Below, in pieces: positions 16,239 through 26,161 of a stretch of 26,820 nucleotides of DNA (position 1 is the stretch's first letter; every line of letters starts with the position of its first letter). A program made the translations under genes and the position numbers. The stretch spans positions 39,839 through 66,658 of the forward strand of contig DIHO01000007.1 of assembly GCA_002420185.1 (NCBI GenBank), read 5' to 3'. The notes below the pieces were generated by a model. The model had not been told where the DNA came from. It was given only the letters and a program-made list of their open reading frames with translations, and made no database searches. Source of the DNA: Opitutales bacterium UBA5694. Lineage in GTDB: Bacteria; Verrucomicrobiota; Verrucomicrobiia; Opitutales; Opitutaceae.

Positions 16239-18794
16239 ATGGCTAAAGGCAAGATAACTCCAATGATGCAGCAGTACTTCGAGGTTAAGCGTAACCTGCC
16301 CTCGAACACGCTGCTTCTGTTTCGTCTTGGTGACTTCTACGAAATGTTTCATGAGGACGCAGAAATCGGGTCTCAACTGCTGGGAATCACTCTTACAAAA
16401 CGGAGCGACTACTTCATGGCGGGTATTCCTTATCACGCCGCGGAGCAGTATATCAGAAAAGCTCTCCAGGCCGGAAAAAAAGTGGCTATATGCGATCAGG
16501 TGGAAACTCCCCAACCGGGAAAACTCGTCAAGCGTTCGCTTACTCGAATCCTCACACCTGGCACAACAATCGAGGACAACCAGATCGAATCGAGTCGAAA
16601 TCACTACCTAGCCGCATTCGAGCTGGAAAAGTCGGGTGCGTCCCTCTGCTGGCTCGACCTTTCCACAGCCGAATTCCAAATCGCCAACGGTAAATCGGTC
16701 GACGATCTCATGCCCGTGCTAACGTCGATCGATCCAGCTGAAATGCTTGTCATGGAAGGCGAAGAAAATCGCTGGAGAGCCATGGCCCATGATGGCTCTA
16801 CTCACGATGAACTAATTCACTTCCTAACAACCCGATCCGTCACCGAGCTTCCTGGATACCACTTTGATATCGACGCCGGAGTCCAATCCGTAATGGACAC
16901 ACTTGGAGTTATCAATCTAGAGGGCTTTGGAATCGACAAGGAGCATCCTGCGTTGGGATGCGCCGGTGCAGTGCTTCATTATGTTACAGAGAATCTGCGG
17001 GCAAAGCCAGCCAACCTATCTTCCATTCGCGAATACAGTTGTGCAGCCTCCCTGCTTCTAGATCCCGCCACCTTGCGAAATCTCGAAATCTTCAAATCAA
17101 CCCGTGGAACCCGCGAGGGTAGTCTCCTTCAGTCCATCAATAAAACGATCACTGCATCCGGTGCCCGTCAGCTAGAGCAATGGCTCATTTCCCCTGTCCG
17201 TCGACTGGACGAGCTACGACGACGGCAGGACAGTGTGGAGCAGTTCGTAAAATCCCCGCTGGCCGTAAGCGAAATCCAAGACCTTTTGCAGTCCGTTCGC
17301 GACATCAAGCGTATCTTGGGTCGCATGCAGAATCGGCTTCGCAATCCTCGTGAGCTCGGCGGCATTCGAGACACCCTCAACCAGTTACCAGAAATCCTCG
17401 ATACACTGGCTCCGTTTAGGGGAACTCCAATCGACTCTATATCCTCCCAACTCAACACCCTTCCCCACTTGGCTGAGCTTCTCAACAAGGGACTCAAAGA
17501 GGAACTGCCCAACAATCTCTCCGGTGGGGGGTACATTGCCAAAGGCTATGACGATACCCTCGATAGCATGCTTTCACTGACCACAGACAACAAACTATGG
17601 TTATCAAACCTTGAGGCCAAGGAGAGAGAACGCACGGGAATCAAGAACTTGAGAATCAAGTTTAACAATGCGTTCGGCTATTTCATCGAAATCTCCAAGT
17701 CAAATCTCAGCCTCGTTCCCGACGACTACATACGCAAACAAACAATGGTCAACGGTGAGCGGTACGTCACCGAGAGTTTAAAGCAGAAGGAAAAGGAAAT
17801 ATTCCACGCAGAAGAAAACAGTAAACGAAGAGAGGAAGAGCTTTTCGCCAGTTTAGTCGCTGCCGTAATCGAGGAATCTGGGCCGCTAATCCAGACAGCC
17901 TCCGCGTTGGCCGAACTCGACGTGTTTTGCGGATGGGCTGAGATCGCTCGACTGTGGAACTACTGCAAGCCCGAGCTCGACGAGTCCGATACGATTGAAA
18001 TTTTGCAAGGCCGCCACCCCGTCGTAGAACAAATGCTTAAACAAAATGCATCGGGACTCGCAAGCAGCCAGGCATTCGTTCCCAATGATTCACAAATCAG
18101 CGCATCCGAAAGTCAGATACATCTTATCACAGGGCCGAACATGGCCGGGAAAAGCACTTTTATTCGGCAAGTGGCTCTAATTACTCTCCTCGCCCAAGTC
18201 GGATGCTGGACTCCCTCTACTTCCGCGAAGATCGGACTAGTCGACAGAATTTTCTCGCGAGTCGGGGCGAGCGACGATCTCGCCCGCGGAAACTCTACCT
18301 TCATGGTAGAGATGAACGAGACAGCTAACATTCTCAATAACGCTACGCGACACAGCCTCATCATACTGGACGAAATTGGCCGCGGCACGAGTACCTATGA
18401 TGGCCTCAGCATCGCTTGGTCTGTGGTTGAGCATCTGCATCGCGAATTGGGCGCAGGACCCAAAACGCTCTTTGCGACCCATTACCAAGAGCTGACCCAA
18501 CTGGAGACCCATCTGGATAGACTCGAGAATTTCTCGGTCGCTGTGAAAGAGTGGGATGACGACATCGTGTTCGTTCGGCAGGTCGTAAAAGGAGCTGCTG
18601 ACAGGAGCTACGGCATCCAAGTGGCCCGACTCGCAGGGCTTCCCCAACCGGTAATCGATCGGGCTAAGGAAATCCTGCAAAAGCTTGAATCCGACGATTC
18701 GACAGTAGCCTTGAGTTTGCCTATGCCAAAAGCAAAGCCGTCCAGAAAAATGTGCTTCGAACAAAACGGCGACCAGTTGAACCTGTTCAGCTAA
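16239..18794 (+). CDS. mutS: DNA mismatch repair protein
   Basis: Recognises mismatches and small loops and, with MutL, starts mismatch repair. 851 residues, normal for MutS1. The mismatch-contact motif GDFYEMF is at 31-37. Connector, core (lever) and clamp domains follow in usual order. The ATPase has Walker A GPNMAGKST, then DDLARGNSTFMVEMNE, Walker B LIILDEIGRGTSTYDG and ATHYQEL; a C-terminal helical part follows. The ATG at 16239 gives the family-typical start (MAKGKITPMMQQY); the open frame begins at 16158 and would add 27 residues with no resemblance to the family. No ribosome binding site is visible. No mutL nearby. Confidence 0.97.
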   Translation: MAKGKITPMMQQYFEVKRNLPSNTLLLFRLGDFYEMFHEDAEIGSQLLGITLTKRSDYFMAGIPYHAAEQYIRKALQAGKKVAICDQVETPQPGKLVKRSLTRILTPGTTIEDNQIESSRNHYLAAFELEKSGASLCWLDLSTAEFQIANGKSVDDLMPVLTSIDPAEMLVMEGEENRWRAMAHDGSTHDELIHFLTTRSVTELPGYHFDIDAGVQSVMDTLGVINLEGFGIDKEHPALGCAGAVLHYVTENLRAKPANLSSIREYSCAASLLLDPATLRNLEIFKSTRGTREGSLLQSINKTITASGARQLEQWLISPVRRLDELRRRQDSVEQFVKSPLAVSEIQDLLQSVRDIKRILGRMQNRLRNPRELGGIRDTLNQLPEILDTLAPFRGTPIDSISSQLNTLPHLAELLNKGLKEELPNNLSGGGYIAKGYDDTLDSMLSLTTDNKLWLSNLEAKERERTGIKNLRIKFNNAFGYFIEISKSNLSLVPDDYIRKQTMVNGERYVTESLKQKEKEIFHAEENSKRREEELFASLVAAVIEESGPLIQTASALAELDVFCGWAEIARLWNYCKPELDESDTIEILQGRHPVVEQMLKQNASGLASSQAFVPNDSQISASESQIHLITGPNMAGKSTFIRQVALITLLAQVGCWTPSTSAKIGLVDRIFSRVGASDDLARGNSTFMVEMNETANILNNATRHSLIILDEIGRGTSTYDGLSIAWSVVEHLHRELGAGPKTLFATHYQELTQLETHLDRLENFSVAVKEWDDDIVFVRQVVKGAADRSYGIQVARLAGLPQPVIDRAKEILQKLESDDSTVALSLPMPKAKPSRKMCFEQNGDQLNLFS

Positions 18795-19356
18795 TACAGC
18801 CCTTCCAACGGTCCGGAGGGGAGTAAAATTCCTCTGAAATAGCTTCGCTAGTAATTTCTATCCTATTGGTTTGTACTCACTCATATAAAATTGAATACCA
18901 CTTCTAAGCTTCGATCCGAAGCAGCCAACATTGAACCCTAATACGCTTAAAACTTACCAATCAATGAATAAACGGAGCATATTCTTTTTGTCAGGAGAAA
19001 TAGAATCTACTTCAAAAACTTAAAACGATTGAAACGAAGCGGGAACGCGAATTACGATATTCCACCTCTAAGGCTGTAGGTAACTGGGAGAGTCCTCTCC
19101 ATGATAAGGTAACCAAACGTCGCAAACTGAGCTTCCGAACTGAGGAATTAAAAGAGGTGTCGATCGCTAGACGCGGTCCCTTTGAGATTGGTCTGATTGA
19201 CCGTAGTAGAGATTTTGACTAAATCGTCTAACACTCGACTTCTCTGTAAATGCATCGTTTCGAGAACATTCTCGATTCAGGGACTAACCAAGATTAAGAC
19301 CAAGCTACAGAAAAACTAAGACGCCAGCCGTTTTATCGATTGAATGCAAAGGCGAC
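18795..19356. other. 562-base intergenic region between convergent mutS and glgB
   Basis: No coding frame, tRNA or transposon end was recognised. Two hairpins can be drawn: 18800-18821 (described separately) and GGAGA-GTCC-TCTCC at 19087-19100. The hexamer GGTAAC occurs on both sides of the second hairpin. The length is unusual for a region between convergent genes in this otherwise fairly compact window, so a non-coding RNA is possible but unsupported. Confidence 0.45.
18800..18821 (+). terminator. Weak hairpin after mutS, possible transcript end
   Basis: CCCTTCC (18800-18806) pairs with GGAGGGG (18815-18821), seven pairs with one wobble and an eight-base loop, six bases after the mutS stop. 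The following bases are AGTAAAATT, not a T-run, so an intrinsic terminator is uncertain. Confidence 0.25.
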
Positions 19357-21567
19357 TTAGCCTTCCAACTTGAATATCATTGTTGAGCAGGGAGGGAGCG
19401 TGAATTCTGCCGACTGGGGAAGCTCGTCAAACGGATGAGCTTCCGACGCTAATCCAGAGCCGTTACCCGAATTGCTTCCTCCATAAAAACTGGAGTTTGT
19501 GTTTAGGATCTCTCTCCAAAAGCCGGGGCGCGGCAGCCCAATCCGATAATTCGAACGCTCGATAGGCGTAAGGTGGGCTACAACCAAGACCATGTTGTGC
19601 CCGTCAGGAGCGGTTCGCGAATAGCTAATCACGCTTGCCTCGGAATCCCAGCAAGCGACCCATCGAAAGCTATTTGAGTCAAAATCGGTTTCAGCCAGTG
19701 CTGGCTCGCTCCGGTAAAGCTTGTTCAAGTCGCGAATCAGATCCGAGATCCCCGAATGGTCTTTGTAGTTGAACAGATGCCATTGGAGGCTGCCTGCATA
19801 GTTCCATTCCTCGGACTGCCCAAACTCCGAACCCATAAAAAGCAGCTTCTTTCCCGGATAGGCCCACATGTGGCCATAAAGCGCCCTAAGTGTCTGAGAC
19901 TTCTCTACTATTGAATCTGCCCCCATCTTTAGCAGCATCGACTTTTTCCCGTGAGTGACCTCGTCATGCGAGAAAACCGTAATGAAGTTTTCGGCATACT
20001 GATAGAGCATGCCAAAGGTAAGATTCCCTTGATGATACCTTCGATGGATAGGGTCTTTTCCAAAATAAAGCAGATTATCGTGCATCCAGCCCATATTCCA
20101 CTTAAGATCAAAACCCAAGCCACCTTCTTCCGTTGATTTTGTTACACCTGCGAAGGACGTCGACTCTTCCGCGATCATCAAGACCCCCGGGTGGTATTTA
20201 TGGACCAGGTTGTTCGCTTCCTTAATGAAAGCGATCGCCTCCAAATTTTCATTACCACCATACTTATTCGGAATCCACTCTCCTTCCTCTCTGGAATAAT
20301 CGAGATAGAGCATAGAGGCAACTGCGTCGACCCGGAGCCCGTCTATATGAAAGTATTCTAGCCAAGATAAAGCATTAGACACGAGAAAGCATCGCACTTC
20401 ATGGCGTCCGTAGTTAAAAATCAATGTCCCCCAGTCCTGGTGAGCCCCTAGCCGCGGGTCCTCGTGCTCGTAAAGATGGGTTCCATCGAAGGTCGCTAAA
20501 GCGAAAGTGTCTCTCGGAAAGTGAGCGGGAACCCAATCCAATATAACCCCGATCCCTCGCTGATGCATATAGTCGATAAACGCCTTGAAGTCGTCTGGTG
20601 TGCCAAATCGTTGCGTTGGAGCGAAGTAACCAGTAACTTGATACCCCCAGCTCCCGTCAAAGGGATGCTCCGAAACGGGCATCAGTTCAATATGGGTAAA
20701 GCCTTGTTCTAGAATATATTCAGCCAATTCCTTGGCGAGTTCCTCATAAGTTAACGGTCGGTTATCCTCCTCCCATCTACGCTTCCACGAACCCAAATGG
20801 ACTTCATAAACCGACATGGGTTTGTCCAGGGCTTGCCTTGACTGGCGTTCACCGAGCCACTCCTTGTCACCCCATTCATATTCGCCGTGATCATAAACGA
20901 TGGTGGCATTAGTCGGCGGTGCCTCAAAGTGGGCACCGTACGGATCCGTTTTTAGGAAAAGTCCTCCCCCCTTGCCAACCAACTCATACTTGTACGTCTC
21001 ACCGACCCGCAAACCGGGAATGAAGAGTTCCCAAACGCCACTGGAGCCCAAAATTCGCATGGGATGGTAGCGACCATCCCAGTTATTGAAGCTCCCCACA
21101 ACTGAAACGCTAGTTGCATTTGGTGCCCATACAGCAAAGCTAACTCCTGGAACCCCATCAAACACTCTCGGCCGAGATCCTAGCTTTTCGAAAATTCGGT
21201 GCTCGTTGCCCTCGTTAAATAAATAGAGGTCCGATTCGCCCATCGTCGGCAGAAAGGAGTAGGGATCATAAAATTGGCGAATCTCCAAATCGCTCGTCTC
21301 CACTCTTAAGCGATATTCGAAAACCTCGTCGCTACCCTCGATGAATCCTTCAAAAAATCCGTCCTCACTCAATCGCTCCATTGGGTAGCGGTTAAGGGCC
21401 TCATTCTCGATGTCGACCACTTCGCAACTCTTGGCGTCGCTCACAAAAGCCCGCACCACGAGGCCTGGCTTCCCTTCAACTTTGGCAGGATGCATTCCCA
21501 GCACCCCATGGGGTGTGCTCATCTGGCCTTTCCGAAAGGCTTCAAGTTCTTTTTTAGCAATGATCAT
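19357..21567 (-). CDS. glgB: 1,4-alpha-glucan branching enzyme
   Basis: A GH13 enzyme that makes alpha-1,6 branches in glycogen. 736 residues: an N1 domain (HGVLGMHP near the start), a CBM48 domain (FAVWAPNATSVSVVGSFNNW), then the catalytic barrel. YEVHLGSWKRR opens the barrel and DGLRVDAV holds the nucleophile D414. MIAEES holds the acid/base E467; the gap of 53 is the same as in E. coli GlgB. FSHDEVTHGKKSML is the third carboxylate region. A C-terminal beta domain ends the protein. The ATG at 21567 is preferred because it begins the family-like sequence and has AGGGA upstream; the frame is open to a TTG at 21606. No other glg genes are in the window. Confidence 0.97.
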   Translation of the reverse strand: MIIAKKELEAFRKGQMSTPHGVLGMHPAKVEGKPGLVVRAFVSDAKSCEVVDIENEALNRYPMERLSEDGFFEGFIEGSDEVFEYRLRVETSDLEIRQFYDPYSFLPTMGESDLYLFNEGNEHRIFEKLGSRPRVFDGVPGVSFAVWAPNATSVSVVGSFNNWDGRYHPMRILGSSGVWELFIPGLRVGETYKYELVGKGGGLFLKTDPYGAHFEAPPTNATIVYDHGEYEWGDKEWLGERQSRQALDKPMSVYEVHLGSWKRRWEEDNRPLTYEELAKELAEYILEQGFTHIELMPVSEHPFDGSWGYQVTGYFAPTQRFGTPDDFKAFIDYMHQRGIGVILDWVPAHFPRDTFALATFDGTHLYEHEDPRLGAHQDWGTLIFNYGRHEVRCFLVSNALSWLEYFHIDGLRVDAVASMLYLDYSREEGEWIPNKYGGNENLEAIAFIKEANNLVHKYHPGVLMIAEESTSFAGVTKSTEEGGLGFDLKWNMGWMHDNLLYFGKDPIHRRYHQGNLTFGMLYQYAENFITVFSHDEVTHGKKSMLLKMGADSIVEKSQTLRALYGHMWAYPGKKLLFMGSEFGQSEEWNYAGSLQWHLFNYKDHSGISDLIRDLNKLYRSEPALAETDFDSNSFRWVACWDSEASVISYSRTAPDGHNMVLVVAHLTPIERSNYRIGLPRPGFWREILNTNSSFYGGSNSGNGSGLASEAHPFDELPQSAEFTLPPCSTMIFKLEG

Positions 21568-21777
21568 GGGCGATAGTCCCTGCCCGCAGACTGCAATTGA
21601 GGACAATTTTAGTTTCCGATGGCACTCCTACACTGCTGACTCAAGACAATAAGTCGCACTACTAGCGACAATTTCCTTGTCAGGCACAACTTTTTCTTAA
21701 GCAAGCGTTCAAATCATTTCCCTTCCGATTATCAGCCTTGCGTCGCCAAGACGCCGCCTCTAGTTCTTCCAAAAAAC

Positions 21778-23976
21778 ATGGCCAGAATCCTGAATCACAA
21801 CGCTTGGCACCTCGTCGCGACAGGTCTAATCCTCTCCGCTTTTTGTGTCGCTGTGCGTGCTCAATCTGAAGGATTCGACGCTACACTAAGCACTCCGATC
21901 GTCATCGATACCAACACTGGGGACCTGGTTGCATCCGAGAACGCCCAGCTTTCCTACGGCGACTGGCTCGTGTCAGCGGATGAAATTCGGCTCAATCGCC
22001 AAACAAATCGGGCCATCGCGACCGGAAACGTCATATTCACCCGTTACGACATTCGGCTCGTCGCCGATCTTCTCGACTACCGTTTGGACGATCAGCAGGC
22101 CCGTGCAGAAAACTTTAGGGTCGGAAATGGAAAGTACTTCGTTTCCGGCAGCTTACTAGTTGGAAATCCAAACAACTTCAAATTTGAGAATATCAACTTC
22201 CATCCAGGTGAGCCTGGCACTTATTTGTTTAAAGCAAGGGCCAATGAGATTGCGATCGTGGATCAAAAGGAAATCCAGGGAAGACGCATCTCATTCAAGC
22301 TCGGGGTCGTTCCTTTTTTCATCATCCCCAACGTATCCCAACCAATCGATGCGGAACGGAATATTTTCAAAGCGAATCTCGACTACTCTGGCCATATCGG
22401 AGGTGCCATTGGCGGTGAGGTACGGGTTCCGATCAATTCCAACTTTCGAGCAGGGGGTAATCTGGCTTTAACGACTAAACGGGGAATTCTTGCGGGACCC
22501 GCTTTCGAATACAACTTTGGCGAAAATGAGAATACGAGTTTAGGATCATTTACCTCTGGATTCATTAACGATTCGCTCGAGGAAATCGCTCCTGATCTAA
22601 TAACAGGGAATCCAATTGATGATGAACGCTTTTTCGCCGAGTGGCAACACAACCAAAACTGGGGCGACAGCGGAGCATTGACTGCCTATGGACGATGGTG
22701 GTCTGACAGCGAGGTCACTAGAGAATTCAACGAAGACTCGTTTGACGAGATGCAAGACCCTGACACGTTTATAGAAGCAAACTACAGCGGTGAAAACTGG
22801 CAGACGACTCTATTTTCCAGGATCAGCCCCAACCATTTCCAGACCTTCACGGAGAGACTTCCCGAACTGAGATTCGACTTCTTCACAACTCAAATCGCCA
22901 AAGGGCTCACCCACAGCGGTAGCATTTCCTTCGCCAAACTCCGCAACGACAAGCTCAATGAGTTCCCGATTAAGAGCGAGGCCGACCGGCTAGACGCTTA
23001 TTACGGCTTTCGACACACTCGACCACTAAAACCAGGTGTCACTCTTACCACAAAAGCTGGGGTCAAAGCGATTCACTACTTCGACAACATGCTAGGGACC
23101 GAGGCCAGTGATTTTGGTCTATTCTCTCCATATCGTCTGACGCCCCTATCGATTTTTGACGACTACACGCATTCTCTTCCACGGCCATCAATCAAAGAGG
23201 GAACGCGTGGATATGGTGATCTCGGATTCGATTTGAAATTCACCGCCTACAGCCAGAGGGAATTTAAGAACGAGGTCTGGAATATCGACGGTATTCGGCA
23301 TATCTTCGAACCCGTTATTTCCTACCGCTACGCCCCAGATCTCGATAGCAATACTGCGAATGCCACTTTTGACATCCCAGCCTTTTCCAATTACTTGACT
23401 CCGATCGATCTGGAGGATCGCCGAGATATCGACTCCATAGGCGAACACCACATAACGCGGGTAGAATTTCGCAATCGGATCCAGACCAAAGACGAGGAAT
23501 ACGGCTCTCGCGACCTAGCAAGACTCAACTTTGCGATCGACTACCTTGTGGACGACTTCAATCAAGGAAAGGATTTCTCCGATTTTGTGTCCGACATTGA
23601 AATCACACCAGCTCCCTGGCTTGAGCTAGACTTTTTCTCCCGGTACAACATCGAAGACAGCTTTACCCGGGAATTGAATACAAGTGTCGCCATTACGGAT
23701 CCCGGCTATTGGAAGGTAGGATTCGGAAACCACTTTCTAAGGAGCCATATCGAACAATATTTTGCTTTATGCGAATACAGCCTAAACGAGAATTTAAAAT
23801 TGTATGCCGTCGCAAAATTCGACCAGAAATCGGATACCTACTACGAGCAGCGCATTGGATTTATGCAGAGAGCCCTGGAAAAATACGGAATCAAATACGA
23901 ACTGCGATTCTACGAAGGAAACCGTCGGGAGAGTGATTTTGGAGTGCGTATCGGAATCGACCTTTTCGACGAATAA
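21778..23976 (+). CDS. lptD: LPS-assembly protein LptD-like outer-membrane protein
   Basis: 732 residues. A signal peptide (1-29, cleavage after AVRA) is followed by an OstA/LptA-like beta-jellyroll (about 45-150: NAQLSYGDWLVSADEIRLN and AIATGNVIFTRYDIRLVADLLDY). A long beta-barrel with alternating strands (about 160-732) follows. This order is that of LptD, which with LptE inserts LPS into the outer leaflet of the outer membrane. The mature protein has only one cysteine, so the disulfides that activate E. coli LptD cannot form. The barrel carries the FFIIPN-type segment found in the family, and the last strand ends in IGIDLFDE rather than a terminal Phe. No strong ribosome binding site. Starts a run of plus-strand genes to the window end. 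Confidence 0.85.
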   Translation: MARILNHNAWHLVATGLILSAFCVAVRAQSEGFDATLSTPIVIDTNTGDLVASENAQLSYGDWLVSADEIRLNRQTNRAIATGNVIFTRYDIRLVADLLDYRLDDQQARAENFRVGNGKYFVSGSLLVGNPNNFKFENINFHPGEPGTYLFKARANEIAIVDQKEIQGRRISFKLGVVPFFIIPNVSQPIDAERNIFKANLDYSGHIGGAIGGEVRVPINSNFRAGGNLALTTKRGILAGPAFEYNFGENENTSLGSFTSGFINDSLEEIAPDLITGNPIDDERFFAEWQHNQNWGDSGALTAYGRWWSDSEVTREFNEDSFDEMQDPDTFIEANYSGENWQTTLFSRISPNHFQTFTERLPELRFDFFTTQIAKGLTHSGSISFAKLRNDKLNEFPIKSEADRLDAYYGFRHTRPLKPGVTLTTKAGVKAIHYFDNMLGTEASDFGLFSPYRLTPLSIFDDYTHSLPRPSIKEGTRGYGDLGFDLKFTAYSQREFKNEVWNIDGIRHIFEPVISYRYAPDLDSNTANATFDIPAFSNYLTPIDLEDRRDIDSIGEHHITRVEFRNRIQTKDEEYGSRDLARLNFAIDYLVDDFNQGKDFSDFVSDIEITPAPWLELDFFSRYNIEDSFTRELNTSVAITDPGYWKVGFGNHFLRSHIEQYFALCEYSLNENLKLYAVAKFDQKSDTYYEQRIGFMQRALEKYGIKYELRFYEGNRRESDFGVRIGIDLFDE

Positions 23977-24008
23977 GTTGCCAACACCAGTGACAACACC
24001 GGGATCGG

Positions 24009-25283
24009 ATGGACCATGACGATATCCAAAACCGCCGTTCAGCTAATCAGCGACGGATACTGTTCGAACTCATTCAAGCGATTCCCGCCCTACAAAACCT
24101 AGGAAAGAATTTTCCTCGAAACCTCAATAAGTATTTTAGAGATCGCAGCCAATTCGGTTCGAGAGACCGGAGATTGTACCGCGAGTTGATATACACCTAC
24201 CTAAGGTATCAGCCTTGGCTGGAAGCTCTAGCGGATTCAGCGAACGAATTTATGGATACACTGATATCATTGGCTACCTCAACTCCAGATATTGCAAAGC
24301 TGTATTCTACAATAGACCCATCCTCACCTTTTGAGTCCTCTGAAACAGCTCGTCATCGAATCATTGGAAGGTCCGACAATGAGCTCTCCTCGCTCATTCC
24401 AAGCTGGTTTTCAAGGCACTTGTTCCGTGAACTCGACATCGATGATTTACTTGCTCTATTTTCCCGTCCTCCCCTTTGGATACGCGTACAAAAGGGAGAA
24501 CGCGAGTCCATCGCGACACATCTGAGTGCCGGGCTTCCCCAAAGTGCTCAACGTCCTGTCGTTCACGAAACAGTTCCTGATGCGATTCACTGCCCTCCCG
24601 ACTTTCCAGTCCAAAACTGTGACGACTACAAGAGAGGAAATATAGAGATTCAGGATATCAGTTCTCAAATACTACTTCACCTCATCGATCCCAAACCGAC
24701 TGGGGATTGGGTTGACACCTGCGCGGGTGCAGGTGGAAAATCACTACAGTTGGCACAGCTTTTAGGCTCGAAAGGCCGAGTGTTCGCCTACGATCCTCGC
24801 CCTAGAGCACTGGACGAACTGATCCAAAGGTCTAAGCGAGCGGGATTTCACAATATTTCTGTGGTTAGGCAATTACCGACCGGTAAACGCTTCAATGGAG
24901 TCCTTGTCGACGCTCCTTGCTCGGGTTCGGGAACCTGGCGCCGCCACCCGTACCTGATGCGCCAGACAAACGAGAAGGAGATAATGGACGCAGCGGAAAA
25001 GCAGTTTGCCCTGCTTAGCCAGTATGCGGCGTTTGTGAAGCCAAACGGCCAACTAGTTTATTGCACCTGTTCGCTTTCCCGATTTGAAAATCAAGAGGTG
25101 GCCCGACAATTCCTCGAAAACCATTCCGAATTCGAACACAACCGAATGGCCAGCAAGTTCGGCCTCTCCGAAAATGGACACGGCGTTACGGTCTTCCCGA
25201 AGGACTTTAATGGCGATGGCCTCTACGTCGCGTCTTTCAAGCGCTCATCTTCGCCGGGTGCATTCCGGCGAAAGAATAAGTGA
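24009..25283 (+). CDS. RsmB/NOP-family rRNA (cytosine-C5) methyltransferase
   Basis: 424 residues. The N-terminus (about 10-130) is helical and resembles the NusB-like RNA-binding domain of RsmB. The catalytic domain has the SAM motif DTCAGAGGKSLQLAQLL, then VFAYDPRPRAL, then DAPCSGSGTWRRHP with C304 (motif IV) and VYCTCSLSRFENQ with C354 (motif VI). By family knowledge C354 attacks the base and C304 helps release the product. RsmB modifies C967 of 16S rRNA in E. coli; whether this protein targets the same site is unproven. It starts 32 bases after lptD and probably shares its transcript. Complete, with no breaks. Confidence 0.9.
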   Translation: MDHDDIQNRRSANQRRILFELIQAIPALQNLGKNFPRNLNKYFRDRSQFGSRDRRLYRELIYTYLRYQPWLEALADSANEFMDTLISLATSTPDIAKLYSTIDPSSPFESSETARHRIIGRSDNELSSLIPSWFSRHLFRELDIDDLLALFSRPPLWIRVQKGERESIATHLSAGLPQSAQRPVVHETVPDAIHCPPDFPVQNCDDYKRGNIEIQDISSQILLHLIDPKPTGDWVDTCAGAGGKSLQLAQLLGSKGRVFAYDPRPRALDELIQRSKRAGFHNISVVRQLPTGKRFNGVLVDAPCSGSGTWRRHPYLMRQTNEKEIMDAAEKQFALLSQYAAFVKPNGQLVYCTCSLSRFENQEVARQFLENHSEFEHNRMASKFGLSENGHGVTVFPKDFNGDGLYVASFKRSSSPGAFRRKNK

Positions 25284-25364
25284 AACAGCACTCAATCCGC
25301 TAACTTATTCACAATTCGACTTTTGTCATTGCCAGTGTGGTTCGATCAAAACTGAACTCATTTC

Positions 25365-26114
25365 GTGGTCGCAGAGATTGATCCTAGAATAAAGTTGTCC
25401 GTTTTTGAAGGTCCCCTAGACCTCCTGCTTTTTTTAATCCGAAAGCACGAGATAGACATCTACGACATCCCAATCGAAATCGTACTCGATCAGTACCTAG
25501 ATGTCCTAAACAGTCTCCAAGAGGTGAAACTGGAGATAGCCGGTGATTTCTTCGTTATGGCTGCGACACTAATGGAGATCAAAAGCCGCCTTCTCTTGCC
25601 AAAACACCAGCGTTCAGTCTCAGACGACGATGATGATACGAATCTAGATCCTCGTTGGGAACTCGTCCACCAGCTACTCGAGTACAAGAAGTTCAAAGAG
25701 GCAGCGGACAAACTTGATAAACTTTCAGATCATGCCGCGCTGCGACTCACCCGAGACTACAATGCTGTGGGCAAGGCGGAAAGCCCAGTTCGACCTCTGA
25801 GGCCCGAGGACAAGATTTCCGTCTGGAACTCTTACAATATTGTTCTGAGAAGGCTTTCGGAAAAGCTCATTTTAGGGGAAATCCAAGACGACGCTCTCAC
25901 TGTGGTGGATCAAATGGAGATGCTTATCGAGAAAATAGAATCCGAGCCCTCCTTCGAGTTTTCTGCCCTTTTTCCGGGTAAGTGCAGTCTGAAACTGCTC
26001 GTCGTCACTTTCATCGCGATTCTTGAGCTAGTTCGACTAAAGCGAATTACAATTGTCCAAAACCAGTCCTTTTCCGATTTTCAAGTAGACCGTATCCAAT
26101 CACCGCAGTCCTAG
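25365..26114 (+). CDS. scpA: Segregation and condensation protein A
   Basis: The kleisin subunit of the bacterial SMC-ScpAB condensin, needed for chromosome compaction and segregation. 249 residues. The N-terminal block LSVFEGPLDLLLFLIRKHEI and then DIYDIPI is diagnostic, as is FFVMAATLMEIKSRLLLP; the acidic linker and C-terminal winged helix (FPGKCSLKLLVVTFIAILEL) follow. The start is the GTG at 25365; a TGA in the same frame lies 15 bases upstream and no ATG fits. No scpB is in the window, although it often follows scpA. Its TAG stop lies in a small perfect inverted repeat (TAGCT-GTC-AGCTA, 26112-26124). Confidence 0.93.
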   Translation: MVAEIDPRIKLSVFEGPLDLLLFLIRKHEIDIYDIPIEIVLDQYLDVLNSLQEVKLEIAGDFFVMAATLMEIKSRLLLPKHQRSVSDDDDDTNLDPRWELVHQLLEYKKFKEAADKLDKLSDHAALRLTRDYNAVGKAESPVRPLRPEDKISVWNSYNIVLRRLSEKLILGEIQDDALTVVDQMEMLIEKIESEPSFEFSALFPGKCSLKLLVVTFIAILELVRLKRITIVQNQSFSDFQVDRIQSPQS

Positions 26115-26137
26115 CTGTCAGCTAATACCGGATTGGA

Positions 26138-26157
26138 AAACGAGCTTGAAACGAGCT
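26138..26157 (+). repeat. Two direct repeats of AAACGAGCT, 11 bases apart
   Basis: Copies at 26138-26146 and 26149-26157, just before the TTG start at 26162. A period of 11 bases places both copies on one face of the DNA helix, as in some operators. The same bases also form the inverted repeat GAGCT-TGAAACG-AGCTC. Either could regulate the small gene downstream; no direct evidence. Confidence 0.3.
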
Positions 26158-26161
26158 CCAA

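Noticed and set aside
21621..21640. TGGCAC...TGCT before lptD, resembling a sigma-54 promoter
   Set aside because: The GG and GC doublets are two bases too far apart for a -24/-12 promoter, and the TT of TTGC is missing.
25336..25364. GGTTCGATC, like the T-loop of a tRNA
   Set aside because: No acceptor stem, anticodon arm or matching D-arm could be drawn around it.
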